NCBI GenBank assembly: GCA_032719365.1
Contig: CM064875.1
Span: 20,745,674-20,809,673, forward strand
DNA length: 64,000 nt
Reading direction: 5' to 3'
Source: Prinsepia uniflora
Taxonomy: Eukaryota; Streptophyta; Magnoliopsida; Rosales; Rosaceae
Position numbers and translations under genes: made by a program. The notes under the pieces were generated by a model that saw nothing but the letters and a program-made list of their open reading frames with translations, was not told where the DNA came from and made no database searches. The stretch's first letter is position 1, and each line of letters opens with the position of its first letter. Positions 47,801 to 58,176 of the stretch are shown piece after piece.

Positions 47801-47943
47801 ATACCGCTACATACTCCACAAGTCACTGCCCACTTTGGTAACCTCGAGCAGGTTACAGTTTTATCCCTGGTTTGGCACATGGTGTCAGATGGGAGCAGGG
47901 CATATCCCACGATAATCCAAAGGGATTGGGATGGGTCCTGTCA
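44882..47943 (+). mobile_element. Solo LTR 5 (Tekay-type, plus strand), 3.06 kb
   Basis: TGTAACGACCC to GGGTCCTGTCA. Flanks TTAGC (44877-44881) and TTAGG (47944-47948) are a target duplication with one change. Inverted pair GTGAGTGGAC (46451-46460) and GTCCACTCAC (47722-47731). Array of GGGCTGAGGCCC variants at about 47416-47552. Terminal box with GTGTCAGAT ends 53 bp before the LTR end. The region 45780-46060 is unusually rich in CCACGTGGC-type G-boxes. Confidence 0.87.
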
Positions 47944-48086
47944 TTAGGTCCATCAAGGGTTTAGGTGAGAGTTAACAAACGAGACTTCACATAATCCATT
48001 AAAGATCAAAAGCTAAACTCTGAAGTACAAGTGATCCACATATAGCCGAGACTAGTGCATGAATACAAGATTTATTCAGAAGTAAT

Positions 48087-49400
48087 AATTGAAATATCGA
48101 TATTGACGGATATATCGCTAATCAAATTTACGGATATCTCACTTCAAATATCGTTATCGATATCGTTTACGGTCAACAAAAATGACGGAAATTTAGTTTA
48201 AAAGTTTAAAAAAAAATTAATGAAATTTTGGGAAAAACTTAAGTACCTAGTAATCGTTATGTAAGACTAATAAAAACTATAAAACGACTTTGATATAATA
48301 AATATATGACAAATAATATGATAGAATATGAGTCTGACGAAGAATAATAATAATACTAAATTATAATCATGTTATTTAAATTCTTTCAATTAAAACATAC
48401 ATTCTAAATTAGACTTTGATGATGATACAAAGTTAAAGAGGAAAAACACATATCTTCTAAATTATAACATATATTCTAAATGAAAATAATCATTACCAAA
48501 TATGTGAGTTAAGCTATATTCTCCATTAAAATATATATTATCAAAACATATAATAGAAAATAAAAATTTAGGGATTTTGGAAAAAAAAAGATTAAGCAGA
48601 AAAAAATGCTAATAAACTAACTAAAATCAAAACGCAGAGTTTCATCACCTCATCTCTATTTTATCGGTCTTTGTTGAAAAGACTCAAAATAGAGAGTCTA
48701 TAACCTCTCAAGACCAGATTGAAAAAAAAAAAAAACCTCTCAAGACTTATGTCAAAACCTAGTCCGAGTTGGCTCCACCGTCGTTGAGTTCTCTCCGTCG
48801 GGATCTAAATTGAGTTCCAGGAAGATCCGATTTTCCATCGCTGGTGGCTGATGATTAGAAGCATAAAGGCCATAAGCAACGACAACGTTTTGCGCAACTT
48901 GTGGATTTCCTCCACGTATCGTTCTCGACGACTAAAACAGAGAGGCCAAGAGAGGTTCCCGAGAGGCTGTCGTTGAGAGGTTCCAACTTCCAACGCTTCC
49001 AAAACCCGTGCTTCTATCGACTTCTTCGAGAGGATCGTTCAGACGGTGAGTGAGTGAAGTAATTTTGTGATTTGAAGAGGGAGGGAGTTCAGAGTCTTGG
49101 TGAAGGTTTCTCCCCAATTTGTGTGAAGATCGAAGGTATGTTTTTCTTCGAATTTATGTTCATCCTTGAATTCATTTCTAGGTTTTTGTTTCTGCTTTGA
49201 TTGAATTAAGGGTTTTGTCAAAAATTCAGGATTTCGGCCAATATCGACAATTATCAGCGATAAACTCTGATATTGGCTGAAACCATCGATTTTGGGGGAA
49301 GATTTTCCTTCACCCGCGGTTTATGTGCTGTCGATTGAAAATTCTGATATATCGAGCGACATATCGGCGAAACTGATGATATTTTCACCAATATGGTTTT
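48087..49400. mobile_element. TATCG-rich element, copy B, inside Athila-like element 2
   Basis: The left 230 bp are the reverse complement of 525-745. The right end (49230-49400) is again dense in TATCG and CGATA (AATATCGAC, ATATCGAGCGACATATCGG). Between them lies a less AT-rich middle (about 48620-49200) that reads like a gene leader, with CAGACG followed by GTGAGTGAGTG at 49038-49052 resembling a splice donor. I find no transposase frame and no clear terminal inverted repeat or target duplication. Class unknown. Confidence 0.5.
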
Positions 49401-49679
49401 ATGCACAAATAATGATATTCACAAAATATATTCACACTAACATAATAAAATATGTACAAAATTTATTCACAAGTATATAGTTACACTAACATAAAGCTAA
49501 GAATAAGAAAATTTTGAAATTAATTTTTTTTTCGACTTTTTTTTATTAAGTAATGAAAACGTTTTCTTTATTTGAAAACGAAATTTTTTTCCTTTTTTTT
49601 ATTAATAATTTTTTCTTTTAAAATTAAGTAAAGACAACTAAACTTGAAAAGAATATATATATATTACGATTTTTTTATT

Positions 49680-50570
49680 TTTTTAATTTCCAAAAACAAA
49701 TCAAAATAGATAAAAATAAAAAATAAGAAAAAGAAAAAGTGAACAAGTATAATATACAATTTATGAACAAGTATAATAAGAATATTATAAAAAAGTATAA
49801 ACAAAAATAATATGAACAAGTATAAAAATAAACATTATGAACAAGTATAATATAAACATTATGAACAAATATAATATAAACATTATGAACAAATATGTAC
49901 CGTCCAAACAAGTGAAATATGAACAAAGTATGTACAATTATAAACAAGTAACATTATGAACAAGTATAACAAGAACATTATGAACCAATATAATATGAAC
50001 ATTATGAACAAATATGTACAATCCAAAACAAGTGAAATATGAACAAGTATAAAATGAACAAAGTATGTACAATCATAAACAAGTAACATTATGAATAAGT
50101 ATGTATGGACAAGTATATATGAACATTATGAAACATATAAATTATGAACAATTATGAACATGTGTGAAAAATTATGAAAAATTATGAACAAGTGTGAAAA
50201 ATTATGAACAATTATGAACAAGTGTGAAAAATTATGAACAATTATGAACAATTATAATATGACAAGTATAGAAATAAAAATTATGAACAAGCATAAAAAA
50301 AAGTTACGAACAAATATAATATGAATATTAAAAAAAAGTATGAACAAGTATAATATGAATAAGCATAATTTATAAACAAATATACTAAAAAAGTATAATA
50401 TACATATATAAAAATAAAAAAATAAAAAATGAACAACTATAATATGAACAAATATAATATAAACAAGAATAAAAATTATAAACAAGTATATAATGAAAAT
50501 TATGAACAAATATAATATGAACAAAACAAAAATTATAAACAAGTATAATATGAACATTTTATACATACTA
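49680..50570. repeat. AT-rich minisatellite-like array
   Basis: Degenerate tandem copies built from ATGAACAAGTATAATATG and, at 50150-50250, AAAAATTATGAACAATTATG units about 30 bp long. Long minus-strand open frames here encode only Phe/Ile/Leu/Tyr repeats and are not genes. Confidence 0.75.
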
Positions 50571-50594
50571 ACACATTAGAAATGAATTTCAATT

Positions 50595-50613
50595 TCCCCG
50601 GCAACGGCGTTAA
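50595..50613 (-). other. Primer-binding site of Athila-like element 2
   Basis: Minus strand TAACGCCGTTGCCGGGGAA, close to the tRNA-Asp primer site (CGCCGTTGCCGGGGA intact), just after the LTR end at 50618. Confidence 0.75.
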
Positions 50614-50617
50614 AAAT

Positions 50618-52752
50618 TGATACGCTTGGACTACGCATTAAAAAAACACGTAATTCAAGTATATGCAATTTAAACTCTTTTTGTATAGATGTAGTATTGG
50701 TAAATAGAGATTGTTCTTAACCAGATAAATTAGGAAACATTGAATAATGGTTAGTAGAAAAGAATAATAAATAATCAAAGAATAAAATAATAAATAATCA
50801 AAGAATAAAATAATAAATTAATCAAAGAATTAAAGAATGAAATTGGGGGTTTAGAAACGAGTTGTAATCGAAACTACATTTTACATAAACTAAGAATTGA
50901 AATTCAAATGCTCATGCTAACTAGAATTTACAAATCATAGATTAGTTTGATAGACAAAATCGACATTTTTTTCGTAAATAAATTCAAATTAACAATTACA
51001 TTATTTAAACTACTCCTACAAAGAACTTTCTTCAAACACAAATTTTACCAACACTCTAATATTTTGCACATATTGAACCAGTTATGAAATCATACCTCAA
51101 TTACATCAATTACCAAAATACGTTTTTCAATATTATAAATGCACTGACATCGGCTGACAATTACAATAAGATTCACCTTAAGTTTTTTATTAAATGCGCA
51201 TATAGCGATCAACATTAAATCTCTTCAATCCTATTCTAAGTGCACCGACAGCGGCCGACACTTAGCGTTAAAATGAAGTTTAAGCACTAAAATGTACAAA
51301 AAAAAACTAGAATTCACGAAGTAAAACACATGAAGATTGCATTCATATTTACAAATAATAGAAACAAAATACCAACACAAATATTGCATTATAAGTAAAA
51401 ACGAAACAATCACAAGAATTTAAGTAAAGGGAACAAAGTTACACTTTTGGAATCCAAGAACAGCTTGTGATTCCTAAGTGGATGGAAACAATGGAATGTT
51501 ATTCATAAAATTCTCTAACAGCAGAAGGAACCTTATGAAGATGGAGGAATAAACATGTGAATGCAGACTTAAACTCTAGAATTGGCTTGGAAATACTCGG
51601 CCTAGGATTTTCATAAGGAATGAATAGAATTGTATCTAAGAGCTCTCAAAGAAAAGTCTAATAATAAAGTAAAGAAAATGAAACTAAGAAATAAAATGTA
51701 AAAACAGATCTAAAAAATAAAAATATTTAGAAGAAAACTAGGAAGAAAATCTACACGGAACTAAAAATGGTCCTAAAATATCTCTCCAAAATAGAGAAAA
51801 AAGAACTAAAAGGGGACTAAGAGAAGGGACTAAAAGAGAGGACCTTAAACAAAGAAATGGTCTTCCTAATTATAGAGGAAGTGCCAAAAATAGAAAAATA
51901 AAATACAAATTAATTTATAAAAATAATAAAAATTAAAATGAGAAAAATAATGATTGTGGCTGATTTTTCAGGGTTGTTGGCTACAAAAATTGGGCAAAAG
52001 GAGCAGTTGTAGCAGCTTTAGTGCAGGAATGGGCTGATGCAGGTGCAGGGACGTGCTAGGCTAGTGCTGGGACGTTCTAGCATAGGGGCTGGTAGACTAC
52101 ATCACCTGATCTGCTGTGAGACTGTCCCTTGGCTCGTGGGTCATGGCACAATGTTAGAATTCTAGTTCTTCTAGAGCGGTATCTCACTTATGGCTCAGAC
52201 CCCCTCGGAAGGGGGCATTCTTCGCCATCCACCTAAGCTTCGTTGGAAAGGCCCAAAGCCAATCCCAAGGAAATGTGAAGCTTCATATGGTCTTTCTGTC
52301 CAGGTGCAAGTAGTCTGCATCTTCACAAACATGTCTATTTCACGGAGGAGTGGGTTAGGTTGCATGTGGAATGGGCTGAGCAGCACTGATCGCGCTGGGC
52401 TGAGGTAAAAGTGATTGGCATGCGCACTCCAAAATGGAGAAGAGGAGTTCGATGGGCACGCGTTGAGATGGTCACAACGACTCTTGCTGGGCTGGCAAAG
52501 GAATTGGGCCGCGCGGGTTGGACTTCTAATATGATATGGCTATGGGCCGCATCTTCTGCTTGGGCTGGATTTCTTGACGAGTTGGGCCGAATTTCTTGGC
52601 CAGTTAGGCTGAGGTGTGACTAAAAATGGGCTGATTTAGTAGCCTTCCCTATTTCGTCCATAAATTCTTTGTTATAATTCCAATTTAACATTAAAATATA
52701 AGTATAAAGGGTATAACATAGTACAAAATAAAGCTTAATTCAAGGCCTATCA
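50618..52752 (-). repeat. 5' LTR of Athila-like element 2
   Basis: Starts TGATAGGCCTTG on the minus strand at 52752. It contains the plastid rDNA insert at about 52114-52342. Otherwise colinear with 39065-41102. Confidence 0.8.
52114..52342 (-). pseudogene. rrn23: Plastid 23S rRNA fragment (NUPT)
   Basis: On the minus strand the text includes TGCACCTGGACAGAAAGACC, ATGAAGCTTCAC, GGGATTGGCTTTGGGCC, AGCTTAGGTGG, GTGAGATACC, TAGAATTCTAAC and CCAAGGGACAGTCTCA in the order of plastid 23S rRNA, in the part around the peptidyl-transferase domain. It is absent from the partner LTR (39065-41102), where flanking text joins directly, so it is an insertion of about 230 bp. A few changes from the conserved rRNA show it is a non-functional nuclear copy. 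Confidence 0.88.
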
Positions 52753-52873
52753 TTTACATCATCAATAACAATAACACATACCCATATCACATCTTATATC
52801 ACATCTTATATCACATACCAGAACCACAATTAAAATCTCGGGCCTAAGCCCCAGACATAGCTCAAACACCAAC

Positions 52874-53642
52874 TGTAATACCCAGCCTTGGAAGCAAGAA
52901 CGGTGAGTAAGACCCGTGAGCTTGAAAAACAAGAATGGTGAGCAAGACTCGTGAGCTTGGAAAGGCAAGATCGGTGAACAATTTCATATCACTCGCGGAG
53001 GGAAAGATGAAGTGCCTTATATGTGTGGGCACGTATCTATCTAACACAAGGCCTTTTGGGAGCTCAGTAGCTTTGGGTTCGATTGGAACTCCAAAGTTAA
53101 GCGAGTTGAGGCTGGTGCAATCTCAAGATGGGTGACCTACTGGGAAGTTGCACGTGAGCTCCCGAAAACAAAACCGTGAAGGCTGGGCCAAAAGTGGACA
53201 ATGTGGTGCTAGATAGGTTAGGTCGTGACAGAATCGTATCAGAATTGGACCCTAACCGGAAGTGTGCCAGTGAGGAAGCTGGGCCCCAAGGGGGTTGGAT
53301 TGTAATACCTGGTCTTGGAAGCAAGAACGGTGAGTAAGACCCATGAGTTTGAAAAGAAAGAACGGTGAGCAAGACTTGTGAGCTTGGAAAGGCAAGATCG
53401 GTGAACAATCCCACATCGCTCGGGGAGGGAAGGTGAAGTGCCTTATATGTGTGGGCATGTATCTATCTAACACAAGGCCTTTTGGGAGCTCACTAGCTTT
53501 GGATTCCTTGGGAACTCCAAAGTTAAGCGAGTTGAGGCTGGTGCAATCCCATGATGGGTGACCCACATGAGCTCTCGAGAACAAAACCGTGAGGGCTGGG
53601 TCCAAAGCGGAAAATATTGTGCTAGATGGGTCGGGTGTGACA
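52874..53642 (+). mobile_element. Cassandra TRIM element 2
   Basis: 5' LTR 52874-53230, primer site about 53234-53245 (TCGTATCAGAAT, three changes), 3' LTR 53301-53642. Perfect target duplication CCAAC (52869-52873, 53643-53647). The 5S-like domain in the 5' LTR keeps the A box near 53092-53103 and C box at 53128-53148. The 3' LTR lacks about 14 bp of the C box region after GGGTGACC (53556-53563). Older than Cassandra 1 by its changes. Confidence 0.92.
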
Positions 53643-54797
53643 CCAACTCTCGTAAAACGTGCCATTAAAGAAATATCTGAAAACCCATCCAGAAGTTCTA
53701 TAAAATTCACCAAAATCTAAAATCGCAAAATCCCATGTCACAAATCATATTCAACTTCGAAATAACAATCAAAATAGTATCCAAAACCCGTTTCCCAAAA
53801 ACCTTTAAAAAACGTACAATAACATATTAATTAAATAATCTTTAAACCACCGAAACTCATACAAAATCTCAAGCACTCCAATATCATTCAAATCACATAG
53901 AAACACATTTAAATCATGTAATTATGGATGCATAACAGTTTAGGGAAAGAAAGTCCACTCACACACCGTTCGTGTAACCGAATTCCACTTTGCACGCAAT
54001 TCTGTAATTTTCGAGAATCTCAAAACCTGTCATAAATCACTTCTAAAGATCATTAAACATCTCAAATAACTTCTATTTTAATCCCACAATTTTCTGGAAT
54101 TTTTAAACGAATTTAAAATAACCCCTAAGCGTTCGGACAATCAAAACTACCTCGAGACAATATCTGATCCCCTTAAAAATTGTACCTTATACTCGTAGGA
54201 TTGAGAACTCAAAGTTTTGTATTGGACGCATTCTGAGATGACGTGGCACGTGCTCCCACGTGACACCCAAAGTGGTTGCACGTGGGCCTCATGTGCGGCA
54301 ACTGTTCATCTTCTTGTTGAGAGTGCCAAACCTGGATACCTACAAAACGGGTCATTCGCCCCACGTGCTGATCCGATTGGAATTCATCCAATTCTCAACC
54401 GATTTTCACCACTCCAATCCCTAACCTACTCGGAATTAACCCATAAACATGTTTTAAAGTTCAATTTGAGGATCCAACTTACCAAAATACCTAGATACAT
54501 GTCACTTTCAAAAATAAAATCTCATGGTTAAGTTATCAAAATACCCTTGAGGTAAAATTACCAAAATACCCTAATCCTTTCTAGACCGGTAGTGAACTCA
54601 GTTGAACTCCGATTTTGGCGTTTCGGTTGTCTACGAACTTAAACCCCCGAGACGTTCACAAACGTCTTCTCAGAAATTCCTAAAGATGTCCAATATCAAA
54701 AAGTCAAAATTTTGACTTTTAGTCCAAAAATTAACCCTTTTGACTTTCAGGACAAAATGGTCAATTTCAGTTGACTTTAGATGTCTGGGTCGTTAAA

Positions 54798-54865
54798 ACC
54801 TACCCTCATTAAAAAAATTCCTTGAAATTTCAAGGCTAAACAATAGTTGTATTCCAGAGCATAAT
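54798..54865 (-). other. End of the deleted interior of the Tekay-type element
   Basis: Short piece between the 3' LTR and solo LTR 6. On the minus strand it reads CCTTGAAATTTCAAGG followed by a purine-richer tract, as at the end of intact Tekay elements. Confidence 0.6.
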
Positions 54866-57588
54866 TGACAGGACCCGTCCCAATTGGACCTCGATAACCG
54901 TGCCTGGTCCTGCTCCCGTCTGACAAGTAAACTGAAATCCCGAAACTACCCCTCAGCACCTATCAGACAAGGGATTATCTCCGCTTATGCCTCCGCCTCT
55001 CGGTTAGCCCCGAACGTCGTGTCACGGTCTGGAAGGTCATCAAAAACAGAAAAGTGTGAGTGAACAAAAATATATTCGTTAAAATACGTTTGAAACAGAC
55101 ATCATTTACCCTTCAGTTTATCAAACCTGCATGCATAGGGAAAAACATATGAAACACAACCACTGGCTTTTCAGCCAAACCACATAACAAGTCAAATTCC
55201 TGGTTCTCAGGCCAAACATACGAAAACATAATCACCTGGCCATACAGACCAGAACTCGTACTCAATACCAGTACGTAATCACAATCAACATCAAACAATA
55301 CAACCACAAGTGCACAATCCATTACTCAATCAATCAATCAATCAATCTGCACTATTCACAAGTGCACAAACCATCACACTGTCACATCTGCACTACGCGT
55401 AGGCTAATCTCGGGAACTGCACTTAGGCACCATCCGAGTCATATCGATCATGTCTGGGAACTGCACACGCATCCTCTAAACGTCTCATACCCGGGAACTG
55501 TACTCACGCAACATCCGAGTCACGTCTAGGCACTGCACTCGCATCATCCAGCATGATCCAGTATCCAGTAACCACAATCACAATCACAATCCATACCACA
55601 ACACATATCAATCATATCCATGACCTCAAATCAAGTCATAAGCATTCCCGACAGAGTTTCAGGCTTAAATATCAATTATACGTAAATCCGTGAAATCACA
55701 ATGAAAACATTAAAATGATCCAGAAATCATCCTTGACTTATCAATTGACTCCGGGCCTAGCCCAAAATACCATTTGCACATTTCCTCGAAAAATGTGCCC
55801 GAAAGACCGATTAAAATATTCATTAAATCACACATAAGCATGCCACATCATCAAGACATCATTGCAAGTCAAGTCATGCAATCAATCATGTAAAATATTT
55901 AACTATGCATGCATCATAGTTTAGAAAACAAACGTCCACTCACACACCGTCCAACTCGCTCGCTTCCTGAGCTGCACGCAGTTCTGTAATTCCGCCACTT
56001 TCCAGGAATCCCGAATCCTGTCCACAATCATTACTCAGGGTCACTAAGGACTCAATTTACATCCTACTAATTTCTCATAATTTTTCGGGAATTTAATATT
56101 AATTTAAAATATAACATAAACCTTCGGACCCTCGAAACATAATCGAGACGGTGTCCGATCGACTCGAAACCAAAGCCAAAATGTTCCTTACATTAAATAG
56201 GACAAGTTTCATGTTGAAAACACCTCGAGATTCCTCCTCACGCGCCCCCACGCGCCGTCGCAAGCTGCTGCGCGTGGGTGCCACGCGCCTGCTACAGTGC
56301 CGTGAACAGTTATCTCATTCACCCGTTTACCTGGTAAATGGGTCCGGTTAGCCTGCGGCGTGACCCGACTGGGATTCTGTCCATTTCCAGTCAATTCCTG
56401 TAATTGATTACTCTAATTGCATCGTTATAGACCCAATTTAAGTTCTGTAAGTCGAATTATATCAATTCGTACCTCAATCCCATCGACTGTGCGTTTGAAC
56501 TATCAAAGAATCTGCACTCATTGTTCAACGCCGAATTGCATCAATTTCCATCAAATTCGTGAAATTGATTCATTCAGAAGCATCGTGGGACACTGGGGAA
56601 CATGCTTGCAAGATCAATTTCATCATTCTATACCTCCAATCCATTCGACTCAAGCTCGAATTTTTGAAACCTTCCCCGTCTCTGTTCTAAGCCAAAACAA
56701 CCTCAATTCCTTTCATTTTTAATCTGGTCTTGGTCGTAATGATCCCAGGGAGTTGAATTCAAGCTCAATTTCACTCAAAACCGTCCACAACTTCAAATTC
56801 GATTCCAAGGTTTATTTAAGGGTTTTTCGGGTTTTTGTTCTGGTTTTCCTTCCTCTCAATTTTTCACTCAATTTTGCTCACCCAACTTCATTCTTTTTGG
56901 TTCTCTGTTCAGTCTCTCAAACTGAAGGAGGGAATGGATCGATCAAACATGAAGGAGATTTTGTGTGTTCTCCGTTCCTTGTTTTGTGCTAACTATATGC
57001 TAAATTATTCAAATCCTAATCCCTTCAATTCATTTAATTAATCAAGTGCCACTAATTCCATGTATACAAGTGACATGTGTCACTTCAGGATGCCTTGAGT
57101 CACTAATTACATTGACTCATCAAAATGGCTGAAATATCAAAACATAGCCGAACCAAAATTACCATTTTACCTCTACCGTTAAAATTACCAAACTGCCCCT
57201 CATAGTTCTAGATCTGTAACTTTTTCGTTCGGACTCCGATTGACGCATGCCGCCTGTCTATGGATTCAGCGTCCCGAGACCTATCCAACGGTACTTCCGG
57301 AAAGTCCAAACCATGTCCCGATCAAAAAGTCAACAAATGGCCCCTTTTGACCAATTTACCAAATTACCCTCAAACTTCCACACGTCATAAATTTTTCCTC
57401 GAATGTCGGAATCAGGCGTGTCACCTGTCTATGAACTCGTGACGTCCAGAAATACGTCACAGTCGTTGGTCAAATTCCATTTGACCGCTCGAATAAAAAG
57501 TTAACCGTTCGCCCAATTCCAGTGGCAAAATCGTCATTTTCCTCAAATTTCCGAATTTTCCCCCTTTTTGAATGTCCGGGTCGTTACA
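54866..57588 (-). mobile_element. Solo LTR 6 (Tekay-type), 2.72 kb
   Basis: TGACAGGACCC to GGGTCGTTACA with a perfect target duplication ATAAT (54861-54865, 57589-57593). GTCTGACA at 54918-54925 pairs with TATCAGAC at 54961-54968 (one mismatch). Inverted pair GTGAGTGAAC (55056-55065) and GTCCACTCAC (55934-55943). A CAAT microsatellite lies at about 55326-55346, and a repeat of GGGAACTGCAC..ATCCGAGT units at about 55410-55550. Confidence 0.9.
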
Positions 57589-58176
57589 ATAATCATAACT
57601 ATACAACTTAACCAATTATCAAACTTCGTAACCAATGCATATATGGACATACCATTGCACCAATATTGGGGATTCTTACATTTACATCACATAACCATAT
57701 CTTAAGTCCAATTTACAATCTAAAAGGATTCCAAAAACAATTTCATTTTCATCTTAATAATATACTTATTGTGCTCACAATATGTCAAATCTTCCCCGAG
57801 CCCTCACTCCAAAATCAAGGCTAAAAGCCCTGTCCATAATCAACACATACGTGTGAACATACCAATACCAATAACTCACACTTAGCTCACCTCATAACCA
57901 CGAATATCGGGCAATTCAACACATCAATAATCAAATCACATTGAATCATTTTGTCTAAAACATCTCCATGAAGCTTACACAATAACCAACACACATACAA
58001 TTTCTCCTATAAAGGAGCATAACATCTACAGTTGATCTAAGACCCAAAAACCACTAACAACCCATTAACTATCATGGGCTCGTCTACTAGTCTCATCACT
58101 AGGCCATGCACGGGGCTTGCATCGCGGAGGCATGAAATCAACAACACAATTCAGAACCTTAGCACTGATACTAAGT
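57589..58176 (-). pseudogene. Remaining leader and gag start of the interior-deleted Tekay-type element
   Basis: On the minus strand, right after the 5' LTR, AGTATCAGTGC (about 58162-58172) is a decayed initiator-Met primer site. About 45 bp further an ATG at 58132 opens with MPPRCKPRAWP, similar to the gag start of the Tekay element at 22629. The frame decays at once and no further gag or pol is recognisable. With 54798-54865, only about 650 bp of interior remain. Confidence 0.65.

Larger units (their letters stand above)
39065..52752 (-). mobile_element. Athila-like non-autonomous element 2, with both LTRs
   Basis: 3' LTR 39065-41102 and 5' LTR 50618-52752 on the minus strand are clearly homologous, for example GTATATGCAATTTAAAC, TGATTCCTAAGTGGATGG and GGCTGATTTTTCAGGG in both. 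Flanks TTTAT (39060-39064) and TTTAC (52753-52757) form the target duplication with one change. The primer site lies at 50595-50613. The interior carries Athila-like non-coding landmarks, the reverse of CATTGAGGACAATG near 44202-44215 after a C-run, and AAGCGCTTGTTGGGAGG (reverse) near 44372-44393. No gag or pol is seen, so it is non-autonomous. It is filled with later insertions. Confidence 0.8.
37269..54797 (-). mobile_element. 3' LTR of an interior-deleted Tekay-type element, split by three insertions
   Basis: Pieces 37269-37798, 38614-39064, 52758-52873 and 53643-54797 form one minus-strand LTR of about 2.25 kb, closely similar to the LTR starting at 58177. It starts TGACAGGACCC and ends GGGTCGTTAAA, a decayed GGTCGTTACA. 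Insertions are Cassandra 1, Athila-like 2 and Cassandra 2, each with target duplications. The box with GTCTGATA lies at 37321, 52 bp from the end; the inverted pair is GTGAGTGGAT (37440-37449) and GTCCACTCAC (53953-53962); arrays of CTCGACGTCCGAG variants lie between. The DNA next to 54797 (CCTTGAAATTTCAAGG on the minus strand) resembles the end of Tekay pol and polypurine tract. Confidence 0.75.

Noticed and set aside
49675..50566. Long minus-strand open frames with Phe/Ile/Tyr-rich products
   Set aside because: They are by-products of the AT-rich minisatellite; repetitive peptides with no domain.
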